The notes beneath the pieces are model-generated. The model was not told the origin of the DNA and did not search any database. It was given only the letters and a program-made list of their open reading frames with translations. Shown here piece after piece: positions 36,387 through 45,031 of a stretch of 64,000 bases of DNA; within the stretch, counting starts at the first letter, position 1; each line of letters begins with the position of its first letter. The position numbers were made by a program, and so were the translations under genes. The DNA lies in the NCBI RefSeq assembly GCF_947504135.1, contig NZ_CANNGG010000001.1, forward strand, positions 558,001 to 622,000. The letters run 5' to 3'. This DNA is from an uncultured Tenacibaculum sp. GTDB lineage: Bacteria > Bacteroidota > Bacteroidia > Flavobacteriales > Flavobacteriaceae.

Positions 36387-36959
36387 ATGAGTAATAGGAA
36401 AAAACTTATCGATGTAGCTAAAGAAAAATTTATAGCTTTTGGTAGTAAACATACTACGATGGATGAAATAGCCGAATTACTCGGAATATCCAAAAAGACA
36501 ATCTATACTTGTTTTTCATCCAAAGAAGAATTGATTATAGAAAGTATCAAAGCGCTAATAAATGAATTTAAAATTGATGTAGAACCTATTCTTAACTCTA
36601 ATGAATCAGCTTTAGATAAAGTAATAGCGATTTACGAAGTAATTTTTAAATACGTAGTAAAATTTAAACCGTCGTTTATCTTCGGATTAAGAAAGTATTA
36701 CCCTAATGCGTACGATGCGTATAAAGAAATTACTATAGATGTAGTTTCTACAGACATTATGAAGTTGCTTGAAGAAGCTAAAATAAATGGAGAAATAAGA
36801 CCAGATGTAGACCTTGAGTTATTTAGTAAGCTATATTTAAGTGATTTAGAACGTCGTTTGTTTGATGCCGATAATTTGTTTGATAATTACCCAAAAGAGG
36901 TGTTATTAGAATATATGATTGTTAATAATTTAAACTCTTTAAAACCTACCACTAAATAG
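36387..36959 (+). CDS. TetR/AcrR family regulator at the end of the efflux operon
   Basis: 190 residues. The N-terminal helix-turn-helix is clear: RKKLIDVAKEKFIAFGSKHT, then MDEIAELLGISKKTIYTCFSSKEELI. The C-terminal ligand-binding helices have no specific signature. It is the fifth gene of the operon, twelve bases after the outer-membrane factor. A pump operon with a GbsR/MarR gene first and a TetR gene last implies two layers of control. Its DNA site is not obvious here. Confidence 0.9.
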   Translation: MSNRKKLIDVAKEKFIAFGSKHTTMDEIAELLGISKKTIYTCFSSKEELIIESIKALINEFKIDVEPILNSNESALDKVIAIYEVIFKYVVKFKPSFIFGLRKYYPNAYDAYKEITIDVVSTDIMKLLEEAKINGEIRPDVDLELFSKLYLSDLERRLFDADNLFDNYPKEVLLEYMIVNNLNSLKPTTK

Positions 36960-36980
36960 GGATATAAGTTTGTGGTTTTT

Positions 36981-37025
36981 AAGAAGTGTCATGGAGTTTT
37001 AAAACTTATGGCACTTCTTTTTTTT
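36981..37025 (+). terminator. Terminator of the efflux operon
   Basis: AAGAAGTGTCAT pairs with ATGGCACTTCTT (one G-T pair) around 15 bases that are partly self-complementary, followed by a run of eight T. Confidence 0.88.
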
Positions 37026-37083
37026 GATAAAAATGATAGTTTAAAAATAATTATTTTTGATGTTTTAGACGACTAGTATGTAA

Positions 37084-37483
37084 ATGAAGGAAAGAATAAT
37101 AGAATATCAACTTGCACAACCCAAAGAATTTTTTGCAGAATTAAGTAAAACATTACCTGTAGAAATTAAAGGAACGGAGCTTATTTTTAAGGAGGAATTA
37201 GGTGAAGGAAAGATAAAATACATAGAAGTGCAAGAAGGTTTATGGGCGCAGTAAATAGATTATATTTTACATGACGATATGTTTGTTTCGAATTCCAAAA
37301 AGTACAAATGATTTCTTTTTAGTTGATTTCTATTTGTCAGATACAGAAATAATAAGATGTGCAGAAGGAAAAACGTTTAAACAAAGTTTTGAAAATGTAA
37401 ATATGGTATTGAGTTCTTCTACTACTGCATCAAAAGCATTTAAAAATCACTTCGGAATTTTACCTAGCGAAGTAAGCATATAA
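37084..37483 (+). pseudogene. Decayed AraC-family regulator gene
   Basis: Remnant of about 400 bases, less than half of a typical gene of this family. From the ATG at 37084 the frame reads 56 residues (MKERIIEYQLAQPKEFF ... GLWAQ) to a TAA at 37252-37254, where a CAA-to-TAA change would explain the stop. The same frame continues to about 37308, then a shift is needed to reach NDFFLVDFYLSDTEIIRC in the next frame. The C-terminal SSTTASKAFKNHFGILPSEVS matches the last helices of an AraC DNA-binding domain, but most of that domain is missing. A stop, a frameshift and an internal deletion together make function unlikely. Confidence 0.7.
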
Positions 37484-37485
37484 AC

Positions 37486-38295
37486 TTACCTAAAACTCCA
37501 GTTTTTATAATTAGCAGAAGCCTCTAGTTTATTTTCTAAATCATCTGGAAGTTCAGGAAAAAAGTCAATCCCTGTTTTTTGCTCTAACTCATCAATAGAA
37601 ACTACAAAATCAGAAAGAGGTTTATTACTGTCTTTATGCGGAAGTAAAAAGGCAATGGCTTTAATTTCAGGCTGAGTATAATCTAGTAAAACCTTATAAA
37701 AATAATTAGGAACACTTACTTTTTCCTTTCCTATAGTTTTTAAATTGGGTTCTAGAATACCACCAGTAACAACATACAAGTGATTATATTTTTTAGCCCA
37801 ATAACGAGTTTTTTGCTCTAGTTTATTCCAAATACCAGCATTAAACTCATGGTTTTGAGGAGAAATATTTGAAGTGTAAAAAGTTTCATCATGAGCACTT
37901 TTAGAGGCACGTCTATCACCAGCAGGACATAAATGTCCTTTGTCATAACCAGATCTTTTATAATTTCTCCAATCTGCAGATTTTGTCTTCACTTTGGGGT
38001 CTACAATAAAAAACGGACGTTTATAGTTAGTGTAAACAATATCACTTTTATCTAAAGGGTAAGCAACCCATTCGGCTTGCTCATGCTTTTCACTATACGA
38101 TAACTGGTAGCCATTATGTTTTATAATGACTCCAGTTGTTGAGGTAGGAAAGTAATTAAAGTTATTAGTTTTATTACTGGCTGTTTCTGTTGTAGGTTGA
38201 GAAGAGTTCTTAACTTCTTCTTTTTGTTGTAACCAATAACCTACAAGCAAAGCAGCAATGGTAATAACAACCTTTATTTTCCTTGAAGTACTCAT
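37486..38295 (-). CDS. DNA/RNA non-specific endonuclease (NUC1 family)
   Basis: 269 residues with an N-terminal hydrophobic segment (IKVVITIAALLVGYWL), suggesting export or membrane anchoring. The beta-beta-alpha-metal motif DKGHLCPAGD contains the catalytic histidine. The metal-binding asparagine lies in SNISPQNHEFNAGIWNKLEQ, and VVTGGILEP follows. It likely degrades extracellular nucleic acids, possibly for nutrients. Its ATG directly follows the thioesterase stop codon (gap 0), so it is the last gene of a minus-strand run of five. Confidence 0.9.
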   Translation of the reverse strand: MSTSRKIKVVITIAALLVGYWLQQKEEVKNSSQPTTETASNKTNNFNYFPTSTTGVIIKHNGYQLSYSEKHEQAEWVAYPLDKSDIVYTNYKRPFFIVDPKVKTKSADWRNYKRSGYDKGHLCPAGDRRASKSAHDETFYTSNISPQNHEFNAGIWNKLEQKTRYWAKKYNHLYVVTGGILEPNLKTIGKEKVSVPNYFYKVLLDYTQPEIKAIAFLLPHKDSNKPLSDFVVSIDELEQKTGIDFFPELPDDLENKLEASANYKNWSFR

Positions 38296-38739
38296 TTAAT
38301 TACTTAAAACGATTTCTTTAAAGTCTTCAGTTTTTTCAACTTCGTTAAAAATCTCTTGAAATTTAACAGGAGGTACCGTTAATTTACGCTTAACTAAATC
38401 TAACCAAGCACCATAAACAGTGATAATAGCAGAGAGTTTACCTGCTTGATTAAAAACTTCATGTTGAATTTTCCAACGTTCACCTTTTCCGGATAAACCA
38501 GTAACTTTTAAGTTTACAGTTATGTCTTCTCCCATGTGTATTTCACGTAAAAACTTGGTGTTTTCTTCAAATAAAATAGGACCAACTTTTTCCTTAGTAA
38601 AATCTTGAACAGTTACATTATGCTCTTTAAAAAAACGTAAACGTAATTCAGCAGCGTAATCATTGTATGCGGTATGACGCATGTGTATATTGGCATCAAA
38701 ATCTGCCCATCGTGTTTTAAATTCAACACTAAAACTCAT
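38296..38739 (-). CDS. Acyl-CoA thioesterase, hotdog fold
   Basis: 147 residues with the 4-hydroxybenzoyl-CoA-thioesterase-like layout: FKTRWADFDANIHMRHTAYNDY holds the aspartate-containing active-site segment, followed by a long central helix and the GLSGKGERWKIQHEVF strand. It probably hydrolyses acyl-CoA or acyl-ACP, but the chain is unknown. It is followed with no gap by the nuclease gene, and its upstream neighbour is a DppC-like permease, so the run does not form an obvious pathway. Confidence 0.85.
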   Translation of the reverse strand: MSFSVEFKTRWADFDANIHMRHTAYNDYAAELRLRFFKEHNVTVQDFTKEKVGPILFEENTKFLREIHMGEDITVNLKVTGLSGKGERWKIQHEVFNQAGKLSAIITVYGAWLDLVKRKLTVPPVKFQEIFNEVEKTEDFKEIVLSN

Positions 38740-38772
38740 ATCAAAAAATTTAAGAAAGCGAATTTACAAATT

Positions 38773-39840
38773 TTATGCTTTCACATCCAAAGCATCACGA
38801 AGTGTATTTCCAATTAACATAAACGCCATTACTAAACTCATAATTGCTAATCCTGGAATCAATGCTAAAAATGGTTTGCCCAAAATGATATAATTATAAT
38901 GATTTTTAATCATAGCACCCCAAGAAGGAGTAGGAGGTTGGGCTCCAATACCTAAAAAACTCAGTCCACTTTCAATTAAAATAGCAGCTGCAAAATTTGC
39001 GGCGGAAATTACAATGATAGGAGCTAAAATATTAGGTAAAATATGTTTGAAAATAATTCTAAAATCAGAAAAACCAAGAGCTTTAGCAGCTTCTACATAT
39101 TGCTGCTGTTTGGTAGTAATTATTTGACCACGTACCACACGGGCAACTTCTACCCACATAGTTAATCCCACTGCAATAAAAACTTGCCAAAAACCTTTAC
39201 CCAAAGCCAAAGTAATAGCGATTACTAATAAAAGTGTTGGAATGGACCAAGTGATATTGATAACCCACATAATAAAATCATCAATTTTTCCACCAAAATA
39301 GCCAGCAATAGCGCCAATAGGAATTCCTATTAAAAGTGAAATAAACACAGCTATAAATCCAATAAAAAATGAAATTCTAGCACCAATCAATAATCTACTT
39401 AATAAGTCACGACCATATTTATCAGTTCCTAAATAAAATGTTTTTTGTTGAATGTATTGTTCAAAGGAAGCAGGAAACTCTTTTGGTAAACCATCTGAGT
39501 ATTTAATAACTTCTAACTGATTGTTTTTAACAGAAAATGATTTTATAGGTATTTTTGTTGATGAATTTTGTTTTCCTTCCATAAAAACAGAAAACCACGA
39601 TTGTTGGTTTTTTACTTCTGAAGGAACGCTTAATAGTTGCACTGAAAACCCAGGAGGTTTTGAGTGAATTTCTAAATGCATTTGATTAGCAGAGTTGCTG
39701 TTGTCTGGAGCTAAAACGTAGCAAAAAACAGCAATAAATCCACATAAAACAATATACCAAAAACTAAACATACCTGTTTTACTACGTTTAAATTTTTGGA
39801 TGGCTATTTGCCATAAAGATGTACCTGTATTATTATTCAC
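38773..39840 (-). CDS. DppC/OppC-type ABC transporter permease
   Basis: 355 residues with an N-terminal membrane helix and a large extracytoplasmic segment (about residues 45-130), then the permease core LLIGARISFFIGFIAVFISL and the coupling-helix motif EAAKALGFSDFRIIFKHILP. Start is a GTG at 39840, overlapping the 3' end of the MscS-type gene by eight bases. There is no partner DppB permease, ATPase or binding protein in this run. In some flavobacteria these subunits are scattered over the genome. Substrate is presumed to be peptides. Confidence 0.87.
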   Translation of the reverse strand: MNNNTGTSLWQIAIQKFKRSKTGMFSFWYIVLCGFIAVFCYVLAPDNSNSANQMHLEIHSKPPGFSVQLLSVPSEVKNQQSWFSVFMEGKQNSSTKIPIKSFSVKNNQLEVIKYSDGLPKEFPASFEQYIQQKTFYLGTDKYGRDLLSRLLIGARISFFIGFIAVFISLLIGIPIGAIAGYFGGKIDDFIMWVINITWSIPTLLLVIAITLALGKGFWQVFIAVGLTMWVEVARVVRGQIITTKQQQYVEAAKALGFSDFRIIFKHILPNILAPIIVISAANFAAAILIESGLSFLGIGAQPPTPSWGAMIKNHYNYIILGKPFLALIPGLAIMSLVMAFMLIGNTLRDALDVKA

Positions 39841-41098
39841 TCTTTTGTGTTTCTTTCAAGTTATTGATATCAATACTTGATGGATTTTGAAAAACTTCCA
39901 AATCAAAATACTTTACAGAAGCTAAAATATGATCAAAAATATTAGCCATAACACGCTCATAATCTACCCAATTCTTTTCTCTACTAAAAGCATAAATTTC
40001 TAGTGGAATTCCGTTAGGAGTAGGCTCTAACTGACGAGACATTAACAACATATCTTGATTTATTTTTGGATGATTTTCAATGTATTTATCCAAGTAAATT
40101 CTAAAAGACCCAAAATTGGTTAAGTTTCTACCGTTTAATATTACAGATTTGTCAATATTGTTTTCTTCGTTGTATTTTTTTACTTCCTTGCTACTTTTTT
40201 CAATATAGTCAGAAATTAACTCAATCTTTTTAAAGCGCTCAATATCTTCATCAGAAAGAAAGTGAATGCTATTTATTTTAATTAAAATTGAACGCTTTAT
40301 ACGCCTACCGCCTGAAGTGTTCATTGTTCTCCAGTTCTTAAAAGAATCGGATGTTAGGTAATACGTAGGAATGCTAGATATTGTATTATCAAAATTTCTA
40401 ATAATTACCGAAGTAAGATTAATTTCAACTACATCACCATCAGCACCATATTTTTCCATGGTAATCCAATCTCCAATTCTAACAGTATCGTTTACTGCTA
40501 CCTGAATACTTGATACAAAACCAAGAATGGTGTCTTTAAAAATTAATAATAATACTGCTGAAAAAGCTCCCAATGCAGTTAAAAACCGAATTAAAGGTTT
40601 TCCTGTCAGTACTGAAAAAGATGAAATAGCGGCAATTAACCACAATATTACCATAAATATTTGTACATAGCTTTCTAAAGGTTTGTCTTTAAAAGCATTG
40701 GTGGTGCGAAGAAAATCTTTAACACTCAGTAAAATACTGCGTATAAACCAAACAATAGCAAAAATAATGGCAATTGTAGCAATACGTTCAGAATAGGTGA
40801 ATAAGTGGGGGAAATCAACTAAAATATCTTTTAAGAAATTAAAAACAATGGTGAGAATAACAATTCTAGACAAGTTTAAAAACGTTTTGTTTTTAATAAG
40901 CATATCATCAAAACTGGTTGATGTTTTTGCAGCCATTTTATTCACCGTTCTTTTACCAACATACCTAAATATTTTGAATAGGATGTAACCTAATACTCCA
41001 AATACAATTAGGTTTGCAAATAAATTTAGATAAATAGCAAGCGTTTCTGAAAGCGATAAATGCTCTTTAAAGATTCTGTAAAAAAACTTGTTCAACAT
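39833..41098 (-). CDS. MscS-family mechanosensitive channel
   Basis: 421 residues with four or five membrane helices before the MscS core. Diagnostic segments are the pore helix (FLTALGAFSAVLLLIFKDTILGFVSSIQVAV), given here only by its ends, and the beta domain DTVRIGDWITMEKYGADGDV with VIRNFDNTISSIPTYYLTS. It gates open on membrane tension to release solutes in osmotic downshock. Twelve bases follow the VUT gene, and its end overlaps the permease start. Confidence 0.92.
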   Translation of the reverse strand: MLNKFFYRIFKEHLSLSETLAIYLNLFANLIVFGVLGYILFKIFRYVGKRTVNKMAAKTSTSFDDMLIKNKTFLNLSRIVILTIVFNFLKDILVDFPHLFTYSERIATIAIIFAIVWFIRSILLSVKDFLRTTNAFKDKPLESYVQIFMVILWLIAAISSFSVLTGKPLIRFLTALGAFSAVLLLIFKDTILGFVSSIQVAVNDTVRIGDWITMEKYGADGDVVEINLTSVIIRNFDNTISSIPTYYLTSDSFKNWRTMNTSGGRRIKRSILIKINSIHFLSDEDIERFKKIELISDYIEKSSKEVKKYNEENNIDKSVILNGRNLTNFGSFRIYLDKYIENHPKINQDMLLMSRQLEPTPNGIPLEIYAFSREKNWVDYERVMANIFDHILASVKYFDLEVFQNPSSIDINNLKETQKSE

Positions 41099-41110
41099 AG
41101 TAGTGTTAGG

Positions 41111-41800
41111 TTAAAATTCTGTGATCTCTTCTCCTATTTTTAAGCCGAATTTTTTTCTAAAGCAATATACAATAACATATAAAACAGGAGTGTCGACTGC
41201 TGCTATGATGACTTTGAATAAAAAACCGCTAAGTAAAAGGCTACCAAAAATACTCCAAGGAAGTATTTTAAAAGAACTCAATAAAAATAATACGGTAAAA
41301 GTATCTATAAATTGTGACAAAAAGGTAGAAAAATTATTGCGAAGCCATAAATGTTTTCCTTTCGTTAACCTTTTCCAAAAATGAAAAATACGAATATCTA
41401 TAAACTGAGCAGCTAAGTAAGCTAGCATAGATGCTAATACCGCTAAAGGAGAAAGTCCAAAAACTTTGGTAAAGGTTTCATTACCAATTGGAGAGTTGTC
41501 AATTGCAGGAGCATAATCAGCTACTAAAATAATTAACATAGAAAAAAAGGAAGCAAAAATACCTGCTACAACAACTTGATTGGCTTTTTTCTTACCATAA
41601 ATTTCAGAAAGAATGTCTGTAATTAAAAAAGTAATAGGGTAAGGAAGTATTCCAACAGATACTTCAAAGCGGAATAAATTAAAGGGTTCCCAATAAAAAA
41701 ACTTCTGAAAAATAAGGTTTGAAGTTACAAGAGAGGCTATAAATAACGAAGCTAAAACTAGGTAAATAAGTTGCGCTTGAGATTTTTGTTGTACAGTCAT
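41111..41800 (-). CDS. Queuosine precursor transporter (VUT/YhhQ family)
   Basis: 229 residues, six hydrophobic segments. Family signature FLITDILSEIYGKKKANQVV is intact, and LAAQFIDIRIFHFWKRLT and LRNNFSTFLSQFIDTFTVLF follow as in YhhQ. It imports a 7-deazaguanine precursor (preQ0 or preQ1) or queuine for tRNA modification. No preQ1 riboswitch is visible in the 65-base gap to the divergent fabD. First gene of the five-gene minus-strand run. Confidence 0.9.
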   Translation of the reverse strand: MTVQQKSQAQLIYLVLASLFIASLVTSNLIFQKFFYWEPFNLFRFEVSVGILPYPITFLITDILSEIYGKKKANQVVVAGIFASFFSMLIILVADYAPAIDNSPIGNETFTKVFGLSPLAVLASMLAYLAAQFIDIRIFHFWKRLTKGKHLWLRNNFSTFLSQFIDTFTVLFLLSSFKILPWSIFGSLLLSGFLFKVIIAAVDTPVLYVIVYCFRKKFGLKIGEEITEF

Positions 41801-41828
41801 AAAACGAAGATAGTAATTTTAAAAGTTG

Positions 41829-41836
41829 TATGTTTG
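41829..41836 (+). promoter_or_regulatory. -7 promoter element of fabD
   Basis: TATGTTTG is a full TAnnTTTG match, 29 bases before the ATG at 41866. An alternative start at 41830 would lie inside this box. No -33 box at normal distance. Confidence 0.55.
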
Positions 41837-41865
41837 CAGGGTTAAATAAAGAACAAAACAAACAA

Positions 41866-42750
41866 ATGAAAGCGTATATTTTTCCAGGTCAAGGAGCACA
41901 ATTTACAGGAATGGGGTTAGACTTATATGAAAACTCACCATTAGCTCAAGAACTTTTTGAAAAAGCAAATAATATATTAGGTTTTAGTATTACTGACGTA
42001 ATGTTTGAAGGTAGTGCTGAAGAATTAAAACAAACCAAAGTAACACAACCAGCTATTTTTTTACACTCAGTAATTTTAGCTAAGGTTTTAGGAGACGATT
42101 TTAAACCAGAAATGGTTGCTGGTCACTCTTTAGGAGAATTATCAGCGTTAGTAGCTAATGGTGTATTGTCTTTTGAAGATGGATTAAAATTAGTTTCTAA
42201 ACGAGCTTTAGCAATGCAAAAAGCATGTGAAATTCAGCCATCTACTATGGCAGCTGTATTAGGGTTGGAAGATGCAGTAGTTGAAGAAGTTTGTGCGTCG
42301 ATTGACGGAGTAGTGGTAGCGGCAAACTATAATTGTCCAGGACAACTAGTAATTTCTGGAGAAATTGAAGCTGTTGAAAAAGCTTGTGAAGTATTAAAAG
42401 AAAAAGGCGCTAAAAGGGCATTACTTTTACCTGTAGGAGGAGCATTTCATTCACCAATGATGGAGCCAGCTCGTGAGGAGTTGGCAGCAGCTATTGAAGA
42501 AACTACATTTAATGAACCTGTGTGTCCAGTATACCAAAATGTGGTAGCGAAAGCAGTAACAAATCCTGCTGAAATTAAAGAAAACTTAATAGCGCAATTA
42601 ACAGCGCCAGTAAGATGGACACAATGTGTACAGGCAATGATAGCTGATGGTGGTACTGAGTTTGTTGAAGTTGGTCCTGGTAAAGTATTACAAGGGTTAA
42701 TGCGTAAGATTGATAGAAGTGTAGCTGCTAGTGGTGCTTCTTTAGCATAA
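41866..42750 (+). CDS. fabD: Malonyl-CoA:ACP transacylase
   Basis: 294 residues. Loads malonate onto ACP for fatty-acid synthesis. The PGQGAQFTGMG N-terminus, the nucleophile in VAGHSLGELSALV and the catalytic histidine in GGAFHSPMMEPAREEL are present, with a GPGKVLQGLMRKI C-terminus. The ATG at 41866 gives the family start MKAYIFPGQGAQ. It stands alone, without other fab genes beside it, as is frequent in flavobacteria. Confidence 0.96.
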   Translation: MKAYIFPGQGAQFTGMGLDLYENSPLAQELFEKANNILGFSITDVMFEGSAEELKQTKVTQPAIFLHSVILAKVLGDDFKPEMVAGHSLGELSALVANGVLSFEDGLKLVSKRALAMQKACEIQPSTMAAVLGLEDAVVEEVCASIDGVVVAANYNCPGQLVISGEIEAVEKACEVLKEKGAKRALLLPVGGAFHSPMMEPAREELAAAIEETTFNEPVCPVYQNVVAKAVTNPAEIKENLIAQLTAPVRWTQCVQAMIADGGTEFVEVGPGKVLQGLMRKIDRSVAASGASLA

Positions 42751-42780
42751 GTAAGTAGTAAATACAAAATATAACACAGA

Positions 42781-42810
42781 AAAATCCCGTTCTTTTGGAA
42801 CGGGATTTTT
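42781..42810 (+). terminator. Terminator of fabD
   Basis: AAAATCCCGTTC and GAACGGGATTTT form a perfect 12-bp stem around TTTTG, with a T run. Confidence 0.9.
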
Positions 42811-42831
42811 GCTTTGTGAAAATGAAAGTTG

Positions 42832-43026
42832 TTATCTAGCTAAAACACAATCTTCACAATCTTTAACTTCACCATAATAGGTTTCTCTGTATTTGTGTAC
42901 CGTTTCCAGAGGTATAATATTTAAAAACATTTTTTTAATGTAGGTAACATTAGTATGAAGTTTACCCATTTTTCTTGAAAATCGTTTTTCCAAACGTGTT
43001 TCTCTTTTAATTTTAATCAATTTCAT
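42832..43026 (-). CDS. Small basic protein of unknown function
   Basis: 64 residues, basic at its N-terminus (MKLIKIKRETRLEKRFSRK) and ending with a CxxC pair (DCEDCVLAR). There is no signal peptide and no recognised family. The two cysteines could bind metal or form a disulfide. It ends 22 bases past the fabD terminator and precedes a 271-base gap with no visible gene other than the hairpin at 43228-43277. Reality as a gene is moderately likely. Confidence 0.5.
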   Translation of the reverse strand: MKLIKIKRETRLEKRFSRKMGKLHTNVTYIKKMFLNIIPLETVHKYRETYYGEVKDCEDCVLAR

Positions 43027-43227
43027 TATTCTAGTATCATTAAATTAGGGTACAAAGCTAAAAAGCTTAAAGCGTGGTGTCAATTAATAAGCGTTAAAAC
43101 ATTAAAAATCAACTAATAAATATGTACTGTTAAATTTAGAGTGTATTATTTTAAGAATATGATAATAGGAAGTGGAAACATTTCACAAATTAGAGGTGTA
43201 AAAAAGCTGTTTTTTACCAAAATGAAT

Positions 43228-43277
43228 AAAAAATCACTCAAAATTGACTGAAAATAATCAAAAATGAGTGATTTTTT
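43228..43277 (-). terminator. Terminator of the minus-strand degT unit
   Basis: AAAAAATCACTCA and TGAGTGATTTTTT form a perfect 13-bp stem with a 24-base loop. On the minus strand it lies directly after the four-helix membrane protein gene. Confidence 0.7.
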
Positions 43278-43297
43278 GTCTTTTTATATAAGAAATC

Positions 43298-43699
43298 TTA
43301 GCTTCTGATATCTAAGGTTTGGAATATTTGTGCTTTTTTTGGAGCTAAAAGAATTAAATAAATTAATAAGATTACTCCTAACAATAAAAAATCAGGTTTT
43401 AAAATTAAAATCAAAAAGCAAGCCCCTTCAATAATAGCCCATCTAGCTATAGAAGCAGACTGATAAATAGCAAGTTTCTCTTCATTACTAGCATCTTTTT
43501 GAATGTTTCTCAACATGTTTTTAAAGATGAAGTTACTAGCAACATAAGCTATTGCAGGAATAAATGCATAGAACAAAGATGAGTCATCAATCACCATGTC
43601 AAACATGGTCTTGAAATTGCCTAAAAATGTAAAAGCAAGAGTAATTACAGCAATTAAGGCAAGGTGAATAATTTTTAAAGTTTTAATTTTTTGACTCAT
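43298..43699 (-). CDS. Four-helix membrane protein of unknown function
   Basis: 133 residues with four hydrophobic segments (LALIAVITLAFTFLG, SSLFYAFIPAIAYVASNFIF, WAIIEGACFLILILK, FLLLGVILLIYLILLA) separated by short charged loops. I recognise no characterised family, though similar small proteins occur in Flavobacteriia. It follows the aminotransferase gene on the same strand after 16 bases and is probably co-transcribed with it. A terminator lies directly downstream. Confidence 0.7.
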   Translation of the reverse strand: MSQKIKTLKIIHLALIAVITLAFTFLGNFKTMFDMVIDDSSLFYAFIPAIAYVASNFIFKNMLRNIQKDASNEEKLAIYQSASIARWAIIEGACFLILILKPDFLLLGVILLIYLILLAPKKAQIFQTLDIRS

Positions 43700-43715
43700 A
43701 AGATTTCAATCCAAA

Positions 43716-44843
43716 TTATTGAATAAAGTCATTCAAAGTTTTAGTAATAAACGCTAATTGTTCTTCATCTAATTCTGTATGCATTGGTAATGAAATAACT
43801 TCATCTATTAATTGATTGGTTACAGTGAAGTCATCTTCATTATATCGGTCGTCTTGATATGCTTTTTGCGCATGTAACGGAACTGGGTAATAAATAGCAT
43901 TTGGAATTCCGTTATCTAATAAATGTTGATGTAACTCATTGCGCTTTCCGTTAGTAATTCTCAATGTATATTGATGGAAAACATGCGTAGTAAAATCACT
44001 AATTGTCGGTGTGATAATATTTGAGTTGTTAGCAAATGCGTTTGAATAATATTCAGCAGCTTTTCTACGAGCATCACAATAGCTATCTAATAACGGTAAT
44101 TTAGCTTTTAATACAGCTGCTTGAATAGAATCTAAACGAGAATTCACTCCAACAACATCATGGTAGTAGCGTTTGTACATTCCGTGATTAACCATTCCAC
44201 GAAGCGTATGCGCTAATTCGTCGTCATTAGTAAAAATAGCCCCACCATCACCATAGCATCCTAAGTTCTTAGAAGGGAAGAAAGAGGTAGTTCCTACATT
44301 TCCAATAGTTCCAGCTTTTTTCTTAGTTCCATCGGCAAAGGTATAATCAGCTCCAATGGCTTGGGCATTATCTTCTATTACAAATAAGTTGTGTTCTTTA
44401 GCAACTTCTAAAATAGCTTCCATATTAGCACATTGTCCGAATAAATGAACAGGAACAATAGCTTTTGTTTTAGGTGTAATTGCTTTTTTTAAAGCTTCAA
44501 TGTCAATATTAAAAGTATCTGGTTCAACATCAACTAAAACGGGAGTTAATTTTAATAAACCAATTACTTCAACTGTTGCTGCAAATGTAAAGTCAGCAGT
44601 AATTACTTCATCACCTTGCTCTAAACCTAGACCCATCATTGCTATTTGCAAAGCGTCGGTACCATTAGCACATGGAATTACATGCTTAACACCTAGATAA
44701 TTCTCTAAATCTGCTTGAAATTCATGAACGTACGGTCCGTTAATATATGCTGAAGAATTTAGAATTTCTTGAATTGAAGTATCAACCGTATCTTTTATTT
44801 TTTGATATTGACCTTGTAAGTCAACCATTTGAATTTTTCTCAT
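43716..44843 (-). CDS. DegT/DnrJ/EryC1/StrS-type sugar aminotransferase
   Basis: 375 residues, PLP-dependent nucleotide-sugar aminotransferase. Features: ANGTDALQIAMMGLGLEQGD, the VPVHLFGQCANMEAI block, VIEDNAQAIGADY and the PLP lysine in FFPSKNLGCYGDGGA, with the C-terminal YPVPLHAQKAY. These enzymes make amino sugars for lipopolysaccharide, capsule or glycoprotein glycans. No other sugar gene is near, so the product is open. It precedes the small membrane gene by 16 bases. Confidence 0.92.
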   Translation of the reverse strand: MRKIQMVDLQGQYQKIKDTVDTSIQEILNSSAYINGPYVHEFQADLENYLGVKHVIPCANGTDALQIAMMGLGLEQGDEVITADFTFAATVEVIGLLKLTPVLVDVEPDTFNIDIEALKKAITPKTKAIVPVHLFGQCANMEAILEVAKEHNLFVIEDNAQAIGADYTFADGTKKKAGTIGNVGTTSFFPSKNLGCYGDGGAIFTNDDELAHTLRGMVNHGMYKRYYHDVVGVNSRLDSIQAAVLKAKLPLLDSYCDARRKAAEYYSNAFANNSNIITPTISDFTTHVFHQYTLRITNGKRNELHQHLLDNGIPNAIYYPVPLHAQKAYQDDRYNEDDFTVTNQLIDEVISLPMHTELDEEQLAFITKTLNDFIQ

Positions 44844-45031
44844 TTTGACATGATTTTTATAAGCATCAAAAATACAAACAATCTTTCATTGTTTTAAATC
44901 TTTAAAGAAAATTATAAAAGACATATTTTATTTATAAAAATGGGTGTTATGTGCTATATTTAATGAGCAGAAAGGAAACAACAAAAACTATAATTTTCCG
45001 TTTTGTAGCTACAAGAGAACAGGAAAGATAA

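Noticed and set aside
41801..41865. preQ1 riboswitch ahead of the queuosine-precursor transporter
   Set aside because: The 65-base gap is shared with the fabD promoter and has no recognisable aptamer.
43079..43227. Possible gene in the gap between the small basic protein and the degT unit
   Set aside because: No frame of useful length; only the terminator hairpin at 43228-43277 stands out.
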